A stretch of 64,000 nt of DNA, from NCBI RefSeq assembly GCF_000308595.1, contig NZ_BAGA01000073.1, forward strand, positions 57,915 through 121,914, in the 5' to 3' direction. The DNA is from Nocardia higoensis NBRC 100133 (GTDB lineage Bacteria; Actinomycetota; Actinomycetes; Mycobacteriales; Mycobacteriaceae). Positions 9,327 to 17,165 of this stretch are shown here, in pieces (the first letter of the stretch is position 1; each line of letters opens with the position of its first letter). A model generated the notes under the pieces. That model made no database searches and was not told the DNA's origin. It saw only the letters and a list, made by a program, of their open reading frames with translations. The translations under genes were made by a program, and so were the position numbers.

Positions 9327-9350
9327 AATCTATGCCGCTTGGCATAGATT
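9327..9350. promoter_or_regulatory. 24-bp perfect palindrome, putative MerR/HspR-like operator
   Basis: Arms AATCTATGCC and GGCATAGATT are exact inverted repeats around GCTT. The site lies 97 bases before the MerR start and 45 bases before the hsp20 remnant start, so it could control both directions. Assignment to this regulator is inferred from position. Confidence 0.6.
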
Positions 9351-9395
9351 AACTGATCCGAAGTACGAAGAGATCGAGCAGGAGGGGTGCCGACC

Positions 9396-9467
9396 ATGCC
9401 GATGCGTACCGATCCGTTCCGTGACTCCGGCCGTTCCGCTCCGCAGGTATCCGACGCCGCGGGGTAG
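9396..9467 (+). pseudogene. Remnant of an hsp20 (18-kDa antigen type) gene, N-terminal end only
   Basis: After a good ribosome-binding site (GGAGGGG at 9381-9387) a 23-codon frame reads MPMRTDPFRDSGRSAPQV and stops at 9465. The beginning matches the start of actinobacterial Hsp20/18-kDa antigens (MLMRTDPFRELDR is the known pattern). The alpha-crystallin domain is absent downstream in all frames. The position opposite an HspR-like regulator and a palindrome is what an intact heat-shock gene would have. I read it as a deletion remnant; a real 23-residue peptide cannot be excluded. Confidence 0.65.
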
Positions 9468-9768
9468 CCGAGGATCCCTCGACCGTTCGGCTCGCAGCCC
9501 GGCTGCTGCTGCTCGATCCCGACTACGAGCAGTTGGTCGCCGAGGTCGAGGAAGCTCTGCGACCGGTTCGGACGCCGCCGCGGTGCCGGTGCCCGGCCCC
9601 GACCTCACCACCGTCCACCGGCACCGCGCGGTTCCCGCCGCCGAAAAGACTGTTCGGCCGCGCGTCGGAGCCGGCGCCGCCGAAACAACGCAGCCCTCCG
9701 CCTCCCCGGGGGCCACGGGAAGCGGAGCGAAAGACGAAAGCGAGGTGACGGCCGTATCGAACAGATGA
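9440..9768 (+). pseudogene. Possible broken small-protein gene downstream of the hsp20 remnant
   Basis: In one frame (9440-9570) the translation VAEDPSTVRLAARLLLLDPD, continued by YEQLVAEVEEALRPV, looks like a natural helical protein, but it has no start codon after the stop at 9422. From about 9575 a different frame gives AVPVPGPDLTTVHRHRAVP and reads on to a stop at 9766-9768. The two pieces together look like one short protein with a frame change. No family was recognised. It could equally be chance coding in GC-rich DNA. Confidence 0.3.
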
Positions 9769-9850
9769 ACCACAGCAACACGGGTGGGCCGGGACCGACC
9801 GGCCCTACCCGGGCAGATCCTCCGTAGTCAACTCTCTCCTTCCTCTCCGC

Positions 9851-9883
9851 TGTGGGTCCGGGGCCGGAAACCCCGGGCCCACA
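9851..9883 (+). other. Strong hairpin in the leader of the cold-shock gene
   Basis: Arms TGTGGGTCCGGGG and CCCCGGGCCCACA pair over 13 positions with one G-U pair around a 7-base loop. It ends 55 bases before the cold-shock start codon. No T-run follows, so it may be a terminator for upstream transcription or a 5' leader structure. Confidence 0.5.
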
Positions 9884-9938
9884 GCGCCATTGCCGACATC
9901 ACCGACCCGTATCGACGAGACTGGATCACCGAGTACCG

Positions 9939-10322
9939 ATGATGACGACGACAACTGCCTCACCGACCGAACCCGCCACCCTCGACCCGCACAGCACGCA
10001 GCGGCTGACCTGGCAGCACGGCCACGTCGCCTGGTTCAACGCCGAGAAGGGCTTCGGCTTCGTGGATCCCGACGACGGCGGAGAGTCGGTATTCGTGCGC
10101 TACACCGCCATCGCCGCGCCCGGGTACAAAACCCTCGTCGCCGGACAGCCGGTCGTCTTCGCCGTGGCCGACCACACCGGTGACAAACCCGAGGCTCTCC
10201 AGGTGCTCACATTCCCCAGCGCCACACCGGTGCCGCCGCCCGCGCCCCAGCCGGAGCGCAGGCCGCCGCGCCTGCAGGCCTGGCTGCGGCGCTGCCATCG
10301 TGAGCGAGCGGGCGCCGCATGA
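9939..10322 (+). CDS. Cold-shock-domain protein with extended ends
   Basis: A 127-residue RNA/DNA-binding protein. Residues 24-90 are a cold-shock domain: GHVAWFNAEKGFGFVDPDDG contains the RNP1 motif KGFGFV, and ESVFVRYTAI is RNP2 (VFVHFSAI in typical Csp, so His-Phe is changed to Arg-Tyr). The end of the domain is QPVVFAVADHTGDKPEALQV. Unlike the usual 67-residue Csp it carries a 23-residue Thr/Pro-rich N-terminal extension and a 37-residue Pro/Arg-rich tail. Two adjacent ATGs (9939, 9942) are possible starts. A strong hairpin lies in its leader. Confidence 0.85.
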   Translation: MMTTTTASPTEPATLDPHSTQRLTWQHGHVAWFNAEKGFGFVDPDDGGESVFVRYTAIAAPGYKTLVAGQPVVFAVADHTGDKPEALQVLTFPSATPVPPPAPQPERRPPRLQAWLRRCHRERAGAA

Positions 10323-10452
10323 CGACCTGGCTTCGGCGGTAGACAGCGCCGGCGCCCCGACATCGCTGCCGTCTCGGGCCGCCGGCGCACGCACTGTCCG
10401 CTCGTAATTGCTGTCCGATAGCGGATCCGTTCTATCCGCGTTCGGCGACGGC

Positions 10453-10458
10453 TACGAT
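10453..10458 (+). promoter_or_regulatory. -10 box TACGAT, putative leaderless promoter
   Basis: TACGAT ends six bases before the GTG at 10465. In actinobacteria transcription starts about this distance from the -10, so the mRNA would begin at the start codon. There is no Shine-Dalgarno sequence in front of this GTG. Confidence 0.5.
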
Positions 10459-10464
10459 TGCGCT

Positions 10465-12183
10465 GTGCCGACAGTGCCGAGCGCGGATGCGGACGGTCGT
10501 GGAACTGGTCGAATCGCCCGGGGCGAGTCGCGGCACCGTCGGCCGCCCCGCCACTACGTCTTCGGTGGCCAGGTGGTCGCGCTGTTGTTCGTGTGGCTGT
10601 CGCTGACGCCGACGCTGCTGCCGCGCGGTCCGTTCTTCCAGGGAGTGCTGACGGGAGTCTCGGCCGCGATCGGCTACGGCGTCGGCGTCCTGCTGTCCAT
10701 GTGGGTTCGCGCGCTCGTACGGCGGGAGATCCCGCACCGGACGGAGACGATCATCCGCCGGGTGTTCTGGGTGATCGGCTTCCTCGGGACAGTTGCCGTG
10801 CTCGTGTGGTTCCGCAACTGGCAGGCGCAATTGCGCTCGCTGATGGACGCCGCGCCGTTCCCCTGGTGGGGCTATCTGCTCACCGTCCTGGTCGCGGCGG
10901 TGTTCTTCGTCGGGCTGGTGGCACTGGTCCGGATGCTCATCCGCGCAACCAGGTGGCTGGAGGGCAAGGTGAGCCGGGTGGTGCCGCGGCGCATCTCGGC
11001 GTCGGTCATCAGCGTCGTCGCGATCACGCTGGTGGTGCTGTTCGTCAACGGCGCGGCGGTGCGGGTGATCATGTCCGGGCTCAACGACAGCTTCGCGGCG
11101 GTCAATCAGGAGACCAAGGCGGGAGACGAGCCCCCGGTCAGTGCGCTGCGCTCCGGCGGGCCGGGCTCACTGGTGAGCTGGGATTCGCTGGGCAGGCAGG
11201 GCCGTGCGTTCGTCTCGCGCGGCCCCTCGGTGGCGGAACTGTCCGCCTTCAACGGGGAACGACCCGCCGTGGAACCGATCCGAGCGTATGCCGGGCTGGC
11301 CAGTGGGGGAGACACGATCCGGGAGAACGCCCGGCTGGCCGCTCAGGATCTGCAGCGCGCGGGCGGCTTCGACCGAGCCGTCATCGCGGTCGCCACCACC
11401 ACCGGTACCGGCTGGATCAACGAAAGTCTCGCCTCGGCACTGGAGTACATGTACAACGGTGACACCGCCATCGTCGGACTCCAGTACTCCTATCTGCCGA
11501 GCTGGCTGTCCTTCCTGGTGGACCGGGAACGCGCGCGGCAGGCGGGTGAAGCGCAGTTCGACGCCGTGTACGACATCTGGAAGGGGCTGCCGCCGCAGAC
11601 TCGCCCGAAGCTTGTCGTGATGGGGGAGAGTCTCGGCTCGTTCGGCGGCGAGAGCGCCTTCGGTGACATCGAGAACGTCGAAACCCGAAGCGACGGTGTA
11701 CTTTTCACCGGACCGCCGAACGCGAACGAGATCTGGACCGAGGTCACCACCAATCGGGATCCGGGCTCGCCGGAATGGCTGCCGATCTACGAGCGCGGCG
11801 AGCTGGTGCGTTTCGGAGCGCGGGCCCCGCACGACCTGCCGCGTCCCGACGCGCCGTGGGGTCAGCCACGGATGGTCTATCTCCAACATGCCTCCGACCC
11901 CATCGTCTGGTGGTCGCCCGAACTGATCCTGAACGAGCCGGACTGGCTGCGCGAAGACCGGGGATACGACGTTCTCGACAGCACCCGCTGGTACCCGTTC
12001 GTGACGTTCTTGCAGGTCGCCGCCGATATGGCGGTGTCGACCGGCGTGCCCGACGGGCACGGGCACACCTATGTCACCGACATCGCGGACGCGTGGAGCG
12101 CCATTCTTCCGCCCGAAGGCTGGACCCCTGCCGACAAGGACCGGCTGCGCGTCGTACTCGCCGGAATCGGCGGAGACGGCTGA
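10465..12183 (+). CDS. Abhydrolase_9-type membrane protein
   Basis: A 572-residue protein of the actinobacterial DUF2319/Abhydrolase_9 kind. The N-terminal third has about five membrane helices (VVALLFVWLSLTPTLLP, VLTGVSAAIGYGVGVLL, FWVIGFLGTVAVLVWF, GYLLTVLVAAVFFVGLVALV, SASVISVVAITLVVLFVN). The remainder is a predicted extracytoplasmic alpha/beta-hydrolase-like domain with the nucleophile-elbow-like GESLGSFG and a late conserved HASDPIVWW and DGHGHTY. Substrate unknown. The frame is open from a TTG at 10408, but the GTG at 10465 follows a TACGAT box by six bases, which suggests a leaderless start there. Confidence 0.8.
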   Translation: MPTVPSADADGRGTGRIARGESRHRRPPRHYVFGGQVVALLFVWLSLTPTLLPRGPFFQGVLTGVSAAIGYGVGVLLSMWVRALVRREIPHRTETIIRRVFWVIGFLGTVAVLVWFRNWQAQLRSLMDAAPFPWWGYLLTVLVAAVFFVGLVALVRMLIRATRWLEGKVSRVVPRRISASVISVVAITLVVLFVNGAAVRVIMSGLNDSFAAVNQETKAGDEPPVSALRSGGPGSLVSWDSLGRQGRAFVSRGPSVAELSAFNGERPAVEPIRAYAGLASGGDTIRENARLAAQDLQRAGGFDRAVIAVATTTGTGWINESLASALEYMYNGDTAIVGLQYSYLPSWLSFLVDRERARQAGEAQFDAVYDIWKGLPPQTRPKLVVMGESLGSFGGESAFGDIENVETRSDGVLFTGPPNANEIWTEVTTNRDPGSPEWLPIYERGELVRFGARAPHDLPRPDAPWGQPRMVYLQHASDPIVWWSPELILNEPDWLREDRGYDVLDSTRWYPFVTFLQVAADMAVSTGVPDGHGHTYVTDIADAWSAILPPEGWTPADKDRLRVVLAGIGGDG

Positions 12184-12346
12184 CGAGCGCGGGCCGCCGC
12201 CGAGGTACGTCGAGCAGGCGAGGCGTGATCATGTTGCCGTATCGGAGCTGTTCACTTTTCCCGCTGGGGCGGCGCACACTGGGAGGGCAGCCTTTCGGAT
12301 CGTGACGCGGTAGCCGGTCAGGTCGTCGATGCCCGAAGGAGTTCCC

Positions 12347-14188
12347 GTGAACGCATATCCGCCGATCGCCGAGCACGGCATCGTCGGCGACCTGCAGACC
12401 GCGGCCCTGGTGTCCTCCGCGGGCACCATCGACTGGTGGTGCGCACCCAGATTCGACTCGCCGAGCATCTTCGCCTCGCTGCTCGACAGCGAACGCGGTG
12501 GCAACTGCCGGGTGAGCGCCGATCCGCCGGGGGAGCGGGTAACGATCCGTCAGCTGTACCTGTCCGATACCGCGGTGCTGGTCACCCGGTTCATGGCAGC
12601 GGAAGGCGTGGGTGAAGTCGTCGATTTCATGGATCCGATCCGGACGCCGTCGCCCACGGATCGGCATCGGCTGGTACGGATCGTCCGCGTGGTGCGCGGC
12701 AGCCTGCCGTTCACGCTGAGCTGCCGGCCGCGATTCGACTACGCGCGTGCCACGCACGCCCTCACCGTGCGTGATCCGGCCTGGGCGAGCTTCGAAGGGC
12801 CGGGTATCGACCTGCATCTGCAGGTGTCCGGTCCGCTGCAGCTGCGCTCCGAGGGCAGCGACATCTCGGCACGGTTCACACTGTCCGAAGGGCAGGTGGC
12901 GGTGATCGTGCTGACCACCATGGACCACGACGGGACCCCGCCCGCGGCACCGGAACCCGCGGCCGTGCTCGCGGAGTTCGAGGCCTGCCGAGAGTTCTGG
13001 CTGTCGTGGTTGCGCTCGTCCACCTACCAGGGCCGGTGGCGGGAAATGGTCAACCGGTCGGCGATCACCTTGAAACTGCTCACCTACGCCCCGACCGGCG
13101 CGCCGATCGCCGCGGCCACCATGGGTCTGCCCGAACAGGTGGGCGGCGAACGCAACTGGGACTACCGCTACACCTGGGTTCGCGACGGCTCGCTGTCCGT
13201 GCGGGCACTGATCGACCTCGGCTTCAGCGAGGAGGCGTACGCGTTCCGGCACTGGCTGCGCGACCGTCTCGACGCCGGTGACACCGCCTCCGGCGAGCCG
13301 CTGCAGATCATGTACCGCATCGACGGCGAGCCGCGCCTCGACGAGGAGGTGCTGACCCACCTGGAAGGTTATCGGCGCTCGAGCCCGGTCCGCGTGGGCA
13401 ACGCGGCCGCCGACCAGATCCAGCTCGACATCTACGGCGAGCTGGCCGATGCGCTGGCCCAGACCGCCGACATCGGCGGAATCTCCGGGTGGATGTCCTT
13501 CGCGCAGCTGCTCGACTGGCTCGTCGAGAACTGGGATCGCCCCGACGAGGGCATCTGGGAAACTCGCGGCGGGCGGCAGGACTTCACCTACAGCCGGTTG
13601 ATGACCTGGGTCGCGTTCGATCGCGGCGTCAAGCTCGCGACCCGGCATTCCAGGCCCGCCGACATCACCCGATGGACGCGGGCGCGCGACCAGGTGTTCG
13701 CTCAGATCGTCGAACGTGGCTGGAGTGCGAAACGCCAGGCCTTCGTCCAGCACTTCGCCACCGAGGTGCTCGACGCGTCGCTGCTGCTGATGCCGCGGAT
13801 GGGCTTCCTGACGCCGAATGATCCGTTGTGGCTGAGCACCCTCGACGCGATGGACGAGGAACTGGTCAGCGACAGCCTGGTCTACCGATACGACCCGGAG
13901 GCCTCGCCGGACGGGCTGCGCGGCTCGGAGGGCACCTTCAATCTCTGCAGCTTCCTGTATGTGGAGGCGCTGGCCCGGGCGGGACGGGTGACCCACGCCC
14001 GCTACGCCTTCGACAAGATGCTCACCTACGCCAACCATGTCGGTCTGTTCGCCGAGGAGATCGGGCCCTCGGGGGAACAATTGGGCAACTTCCCGCAGGC
14101 CTTCACGCACCTGGCCCTGGTGGCCGCGGCGATGGCGCTGGACGAACAACTCGACCGCGCCGAAGCCCGCTCGGAGCATCCCCACTAG
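12347..14188 (+). CDS. Glycoside hydrolase family 15 protein (glucoamylase/trehalase-like)
   Basis: A 613-residue inverting alpha-glucosidase-type enzyme, cytoplasmic since no signal peptide is seen. The N-terminal beta domain begins YPPIAEHGIVGDLQTAALVS, DWWCAPRFDSPSIFASLLD, as in actinobacterial GH15 trehalases and glucoamylases. The (alpha/alpha)6 domain shows NWDYRYTWVRDGSLSV, DIYGELADAL, WETRGGRQDFTYSRLM and the C-terminal LFAEEIGPSGEQLGNFPQAF with a likely catalytic Glu. Substrate cannot be settled from sequence: trehalose or a maltosidic glucan. The GTG at 12347 has GAAGGAG five bases before it, so it is preferred over the ATG at 12329, which precedes that site. Confidence 0.9.
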   Translation: MNAYPPIAEHGIVGDLQTAALVSSAGTIDWWCAPRFDSPSIFASLLDSERGGNCRVSADPPGERVTIRQLYLSDTAVLVTRFMAAEGVGEVVDFMDPIRTPSPTDRHRLVRIVRVVRGSLPFTLSCRPRFDYARATHALTVRDPAWASFEGPGIDLHLQVSGPLQLRSEGSDISARFTLSEGQVAVIVLTTMDHDGTPPAAPEPAAVLAEFEACREFWLSWLRSSTYQGRWREMVNRSAITLKLLTYAPTGAPIAAATMGLPEQVGGERNWDYRYTWVRDGSLSVRALIDLGFSEEAYAFRHWLRDRLDAGDTASGEPLQIMYRIDGEPRLDEEVLTHLEGYRRSSPVRVGNAAADQIQLDIYGELADALAQTADIGGISGWMSFAQLLDWLVENWDRPDEGIWETRGGRQDFTYSRLMTWVAFDRGVKLATRHSRPADITRWTRARDQVFAQIVERGWSAKRQAFVQHFATEVLDASLLLMPRMGFLTPNDPLWLSTLDAMDEELVSDSLVYRYDPEASPDGLRGSEGTFNLCSFLYVEALARAGRVTHARYAFDKMLTYANHVGLFAEEIGPSGEQLGNFPQAFTHLALVAAAMALDEQLDRAEARSEHPH

Positions 14189-14197
14189 GCGGCGCGG

Positions 14198-15586
14198 ATG
14201 GCGGAGACGACCGAGATCACCCGTCCCCGCGGGGTGCTGCTCCCGCTGGCCTCGGCGCAGTTCATCTGTTCCTTCGCCGGCTCGAGCATGAATGTGATGA
14301 TCTCCGACATCAGTGCCGATCTGGACACCACCGTGAAGGGCGTGCAGGTCGCGATCACTCTGTTCCTGTTGGTGATGGCCGCGCTGATGATTCCGTGCGG
14401 CAAGCTCACCGATCGATACGGCCGCAAGCGGTGCTTCATCCTCGGTCTAGCTCTCTACGGCGTCGGCGCCTTGATGAGCGGACTCGCGCCGAACCTGGGC
14501 TGGTTGATCCTGGGCAATTCGATTCTCGAAGGTGTGGGCACCGCCCTGCTCATCCCGCCGGTCTATATCCTCACCACTCTGCTGTTCACCGAAATGACTT
14601 CTCGCGCCAAGGCTTTCGGCGCCATCATGGCCATGGGCGGCATCGGCGCGGCCGCCGGTCCGCTGATCGGTGGCCTGATCACCTCGGCGCTGAGCTGGCG
14701 GGCGGCCTTCGGGTTCCAGGCTCTGGTCATCGTCGCGATCATCCTGCTGAGCCGCCGCGTCCTCGACCCGCTGCCGCCGCATCCGGAACGGTCCTTCGAC
14801 CTCCGCGGCGCAGTGCTGTCCGCGCTCGGTCTCGTCATGCTGGTCACCGGCATCCTCGCCGCCGACGACAACTTCGTTCTGATGGTGGTGTTGCTGACGC
14901 TCGGGGCGGTGGTGTTGACGCTGTTCTTCCTCTCCATCCGCGCGACCGAACGTTCCGGGGGAGAACCGCTGCTGCCGACGCGTCTCTTCCGTAACCGCAC
15001 CTCCAACCTCGGCCTGATCACCCAGAACGTCCAGTGGCTGCTGCTGATGGGCACCTCCTTCGTGGTCGCGGCCTATCTGCAGGTCGTGCGCGGCTACAAC
15101 GCGATCGAGACCGGGATCATCTTCACCGCGGCCACGGCGGGCCTGCTCATCACCTCCTTGTCGGCCGAGCGGTTCGCCCGGCGTCGCGCCCCGCGCACGC
15201 TCATCATGGCGGGCTTCGTGGTGGCCATCGCAGGAGTCGGTCTGTTGCTGGCCATCGCGGGCAGGTCCGCCGATCCGTGGGCGTCCGCACCGGGGTTGTT
15301 CCTGATCGGCACCGGCCTCGGCGTGATGCTGACCCCGTCGGTGACGATGGTGCAGTCCAGCTTCGGTGAGGAACTACAGGGTGAGATCTCCGGTCTGTCC
15401 CGCAGCGTGTCGAATCTCGGGTCCTCGCTGGGCACCGCGCTCGCGGGCACCATCCTCGTCGCCAACCTGACCGGTCACGCCTACGCGGCGGCCATGATCA
15501 CGCTCGCCGCGCTCGGGCTCGGCGGGCTCGTCGCGGCGGCTATGCTGCCCCGGACGAGCCCCGCGGCCGCGAGGACGAATCCCTGA
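14198..15586 (+). CDS. MFS drug-exporter-like permease (DHA2 family)
   Basis: A 462-residue inner-membrane exporter, probably proton-driven, with about 14 hydrophobic segments. The motif A loop GKLTDRYGRKRCF lies between helices 2 and 3, and GGIGAAAGPLIGGLI resembles the antiporter motif C. Substrate cannot be predicted. It starts nine bases after the GH15 stop and is likely co-transcribed. It ends six bases before the convergent small-membrane-protein operon. Confidence 0.88.
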   Translation: MAETTEITRPRGVLLPLASAQFICSFAGSSMNVMISDISADLDTTVKGVQVAITLFLLVMAALMIPCGKLTDRYGRKRCFILGLALYGVGALMSGLAPNLGWLILGNSILEGVGTALLIPPVYILTTLLFTEMTSRAKAFGAIMAMGGIGAAAGPLIGGLITSALSWRAAFGFQALVIVAIILLSRRVLDPLPPHPERSFDLRGAVLSALGLVMLVTGILAADDNFVLMVVLLTLGAVVLTLFFLSIRATERSGGEPLLPTRLFRNRTSNLGLITQNVQWLLLMGTSFVVAAYLQVVRGYNAIETGIIFTAATAGLLITSLSAERFARRRAPRTLIMAGFVVAIAGVGLLLAIAGRSADPWASAPGLFLIGTGLGVMLTPSVTMVQSSFGEELQGEISGLSRSVSNLGSSLGTALAGTILVANLTGHAYAAAMITLAALGLGGLVAAAMLPRTSPAAARTNP

Positions 15587-15592
15587 ATCGGC

Positions 15593-15997
15593 TCAGGCCC
15601 GGTCCGGCTGCCAGGTCGTCACCGCCCAGATCACCACCACGTCCAAGGCGATGACCGCGATCGACCACCACGGGTAGTAGGGCAGCCACAGGAAGTTCCC
15701 CAGCACCGACAGCGCTGCGAGGACGACCGCCACCACCCGCGCCCACAAGGCTCCGCCCATCAGGGCGAGCGCCGTGACGACGATCAGGACGCCGAGCACG
15801 AGGTGGATCCAGCCCCATGTCGTCGTATTGAACTGGTAGATGTAATTCGGACCGGCTATGAGGATCTCGTCCTTCGCGATGGCGGAGATCCCCTGGAAGA
15901 TCGACAGAAAGCCGGCGGCCATCAACAGCACCGCGGCGCCGATGGATGTCCCGGCCGCGACGGCCTGCTGGACTCGGCGGTCATCTGTTGTCGACAT
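15593..15997 (-). CDS. Small four-helix membrane protein (DUF7144-like), copy 3 of a tandem set
   Basis: A 134-residue integral membrane protein with four helices (ISTGAAVLL-type first helix, TTTWGWIHLVLGVLIVVTAL, WARVVAVVLAALSVLGNFL, PWWSIAVIALDVVVIWAV). The central TTTWGWIH and the LPYYPWWSI signature match a family of unknown function common in actinobacteria. It is the most downstream of three homologous genes read leftwards from about 16760. Confidence 0.85.
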   Translation of the reverse strand: MSTTDDRRVQQAVAAGTSIGAAVLLMAAGFLSIFQGISAIAKDEILIAGPNYIYQFNTTTWGWIHLVLGVLIVVTALALMGGALWARVVAVVLAALSVLGNFLWLPYYPWWSIAVIALDVVVIWAVTTWQPDRA

Positions 15998-16037
15998 GGT
16001 GTGACGCCTTTCTCTCGAAGGTTCGGTTGAGGCGCGA

Positions 16038-16463
16038 TCAGCCCTGCGGCTGCCAGGTGGCCACGGCCCAGACCACCACGATGCTGAGTGCGATGACCAG
16101 CAGTGACCATGCCGGGTAGTAGGGCAGGGAGAGGAAGTTCGCGATCATGACCAGCGCGGCGATGACGATGGCGGCGTAGCGGCCCCATCTGGTGCCGAAC
16201 AGCAGGCCCGCGCCGCAGACCAGGCCGATGACGCCGAGGATCACGTGGATCCAGCCCCAGGTGGTCGTGTCGAAGGCATAGATGTAGTCGACGCCGGCGA
16301 CATAGATCTCGTCACCGGAGATGGCCACCGTGCCCTCCAGGATCGACAACGCGCCCAGAACCATCAGCATGATCGCCGCGACGAGCGAGATTCCGGTGGC
16401 TATGCCCTGCTTCTGCATAGGCTCGGCGGGCGGGGCCTCTCGGGTTTCCGGTCGGTAGGTCAT
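16038..16463 (-). CDS. Small four-helix membrane protein (DUF7144-like), copy 2
   Basis: A 141-residue paralogue of the neighbouring 134-residue protein. It has the same four helices and shared blocks: GISLVAAIMLMVLGALSILE, DTTTWGWIHVILGVIGLVCG, WGRYAAIVIAALVMIANFLS and LPYYPAWSLLVIAL. The N-terminal 20 residues are charged and probably cytoplasmic. Forty bases separate it from copy 3. Function unknown. Confidence 0.85.
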   Translation of the reverse strand: MTYRPETREAPPAEPMQKQGIATGISLVAAIMLMVLGALSILEGTVAISGDEIYVAGVDYIYAFDTTTWGWIHVILGVIGLVCGAGLLFGTRWGRYAAIVIAALVMIANFLSLPYYPAWSLLVIALSIVVVWAVATWQPQG

Positions 16464-16499
16464 GGGAGTGCCTCCTTGTTCGACGCCGGGGGAGAAGCT

Positions 16500-16760
16500 T
16501 CAGAGTTGCTGCGGATCCCAGGTCGCGACAGCCCAGCTCACCACCACGCTCAACACGACGACCGCGATCGACCACGCCGGACAGTGCGGCAGCGCCAGGA
16601 AATTCGCCACGATGACCACCGCCGCGATTCCCTGCAGAACCGTCACCGCGGCCAGTGTGAAGAGCATCGTCGCCGCCGCCGGCGAGATTCCGGCCGCGAC
16701 ATTCTCACGTCGTATCAGTTCTCGCACAGGCGCGGGCCCGGACGACGATGCAGGAGCCAT
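16500..16760 (-). CDS. Internally deleted copy of the DUF7144-like membrane protein, copy 1
   Basis: An 86-residue open frame that begins like copy 2 (NVAAGISPAAATMLFTLAAV, TVLQGIA) and jumps directly to the last two helices (VVIVANFLALPHCPAWSIAV). The block containing TTTWGWIH and the third-helix start, about 55 residues, is missing in frame. The start at 16760 (MAPASSSG) was chosen over 16826, since CAGGAGCCAT gives no strong site further up and the additional residues do not match the paralogues. Either a functional short variant with two or three helices or a decaying duplicate. Confidence 0.7.
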   Translation of the reverse strand: MAPASSSGPAPVRELIRRENVAAGISPAAATMLFTLAAVTVLQGIAAVVIVANFLALPHCPAWSIAVVVLSVVVSWAVATWDPQQL

Positions 16761-16983
16761 GACGAGCCTCTCGTCGGCGGCATTTTCGTCGAATCTACGC
16801 TCGAGGCGTCCATTCTGTGTACACAAAATACCGTCGTTCCGGTATCACCCGGAACGGGTGAGGACGCCTCGGCGCAGTAGTGCCGACACTGGATATTCGC
16901 GTGATCGATCGCGCCGCGTTTCGAATGCGCGAGCGAATACCGCGTCGGGAGAGGACGAGCATGCGCCGTGACCCCCAGTGCGG

Positions 16984-17154
16984 ATGGACCCGCCGGTACT
17001 CGGCGCGCTGAAGATGCTGTCGATCCCCGTTGTCGTTACGGTGTGTCCGGTGGAGATCGGGTTTCTGCAGGAACTGCTCATGACCGCCCCGTCGGCCCCG
17101 GGACAGTGTCCGGCCTGCCTCGGCCGGTGGGTGACCATCCCCATCGCGCACTGA
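16984..17154 (+). CDS. Hypothetical 56-residue protein before the SulP gene
   Basis: A short frame beginning MDPPVLGALKMLSIPVV and ending GQCPACLGRWVTIPIAH, stopping 11 bases before the SulP start. It contains a CPAC pair that could bind a metal or form a disulphide. No good ribosome-binding site and no family recognised; it may not be expressed. The rest of the 16761-17165 gap is a divergent intergenic region where I see nothing else. Confidence 0.3.
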   Translation: MDPPVLGALKMLSIPVVVTVCPVEIGFLQELLMTAPSAPGQCPACLGRWVTIPIAH

Positions 17155-17165
17155 ACGCCGCGACC

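Noticed and set aside
12074..14185. A leftward 700-codon frame opposite the GH15 gene
   Set aside because: No domain seen; GH15 motifs on the other strand are unambiguous.
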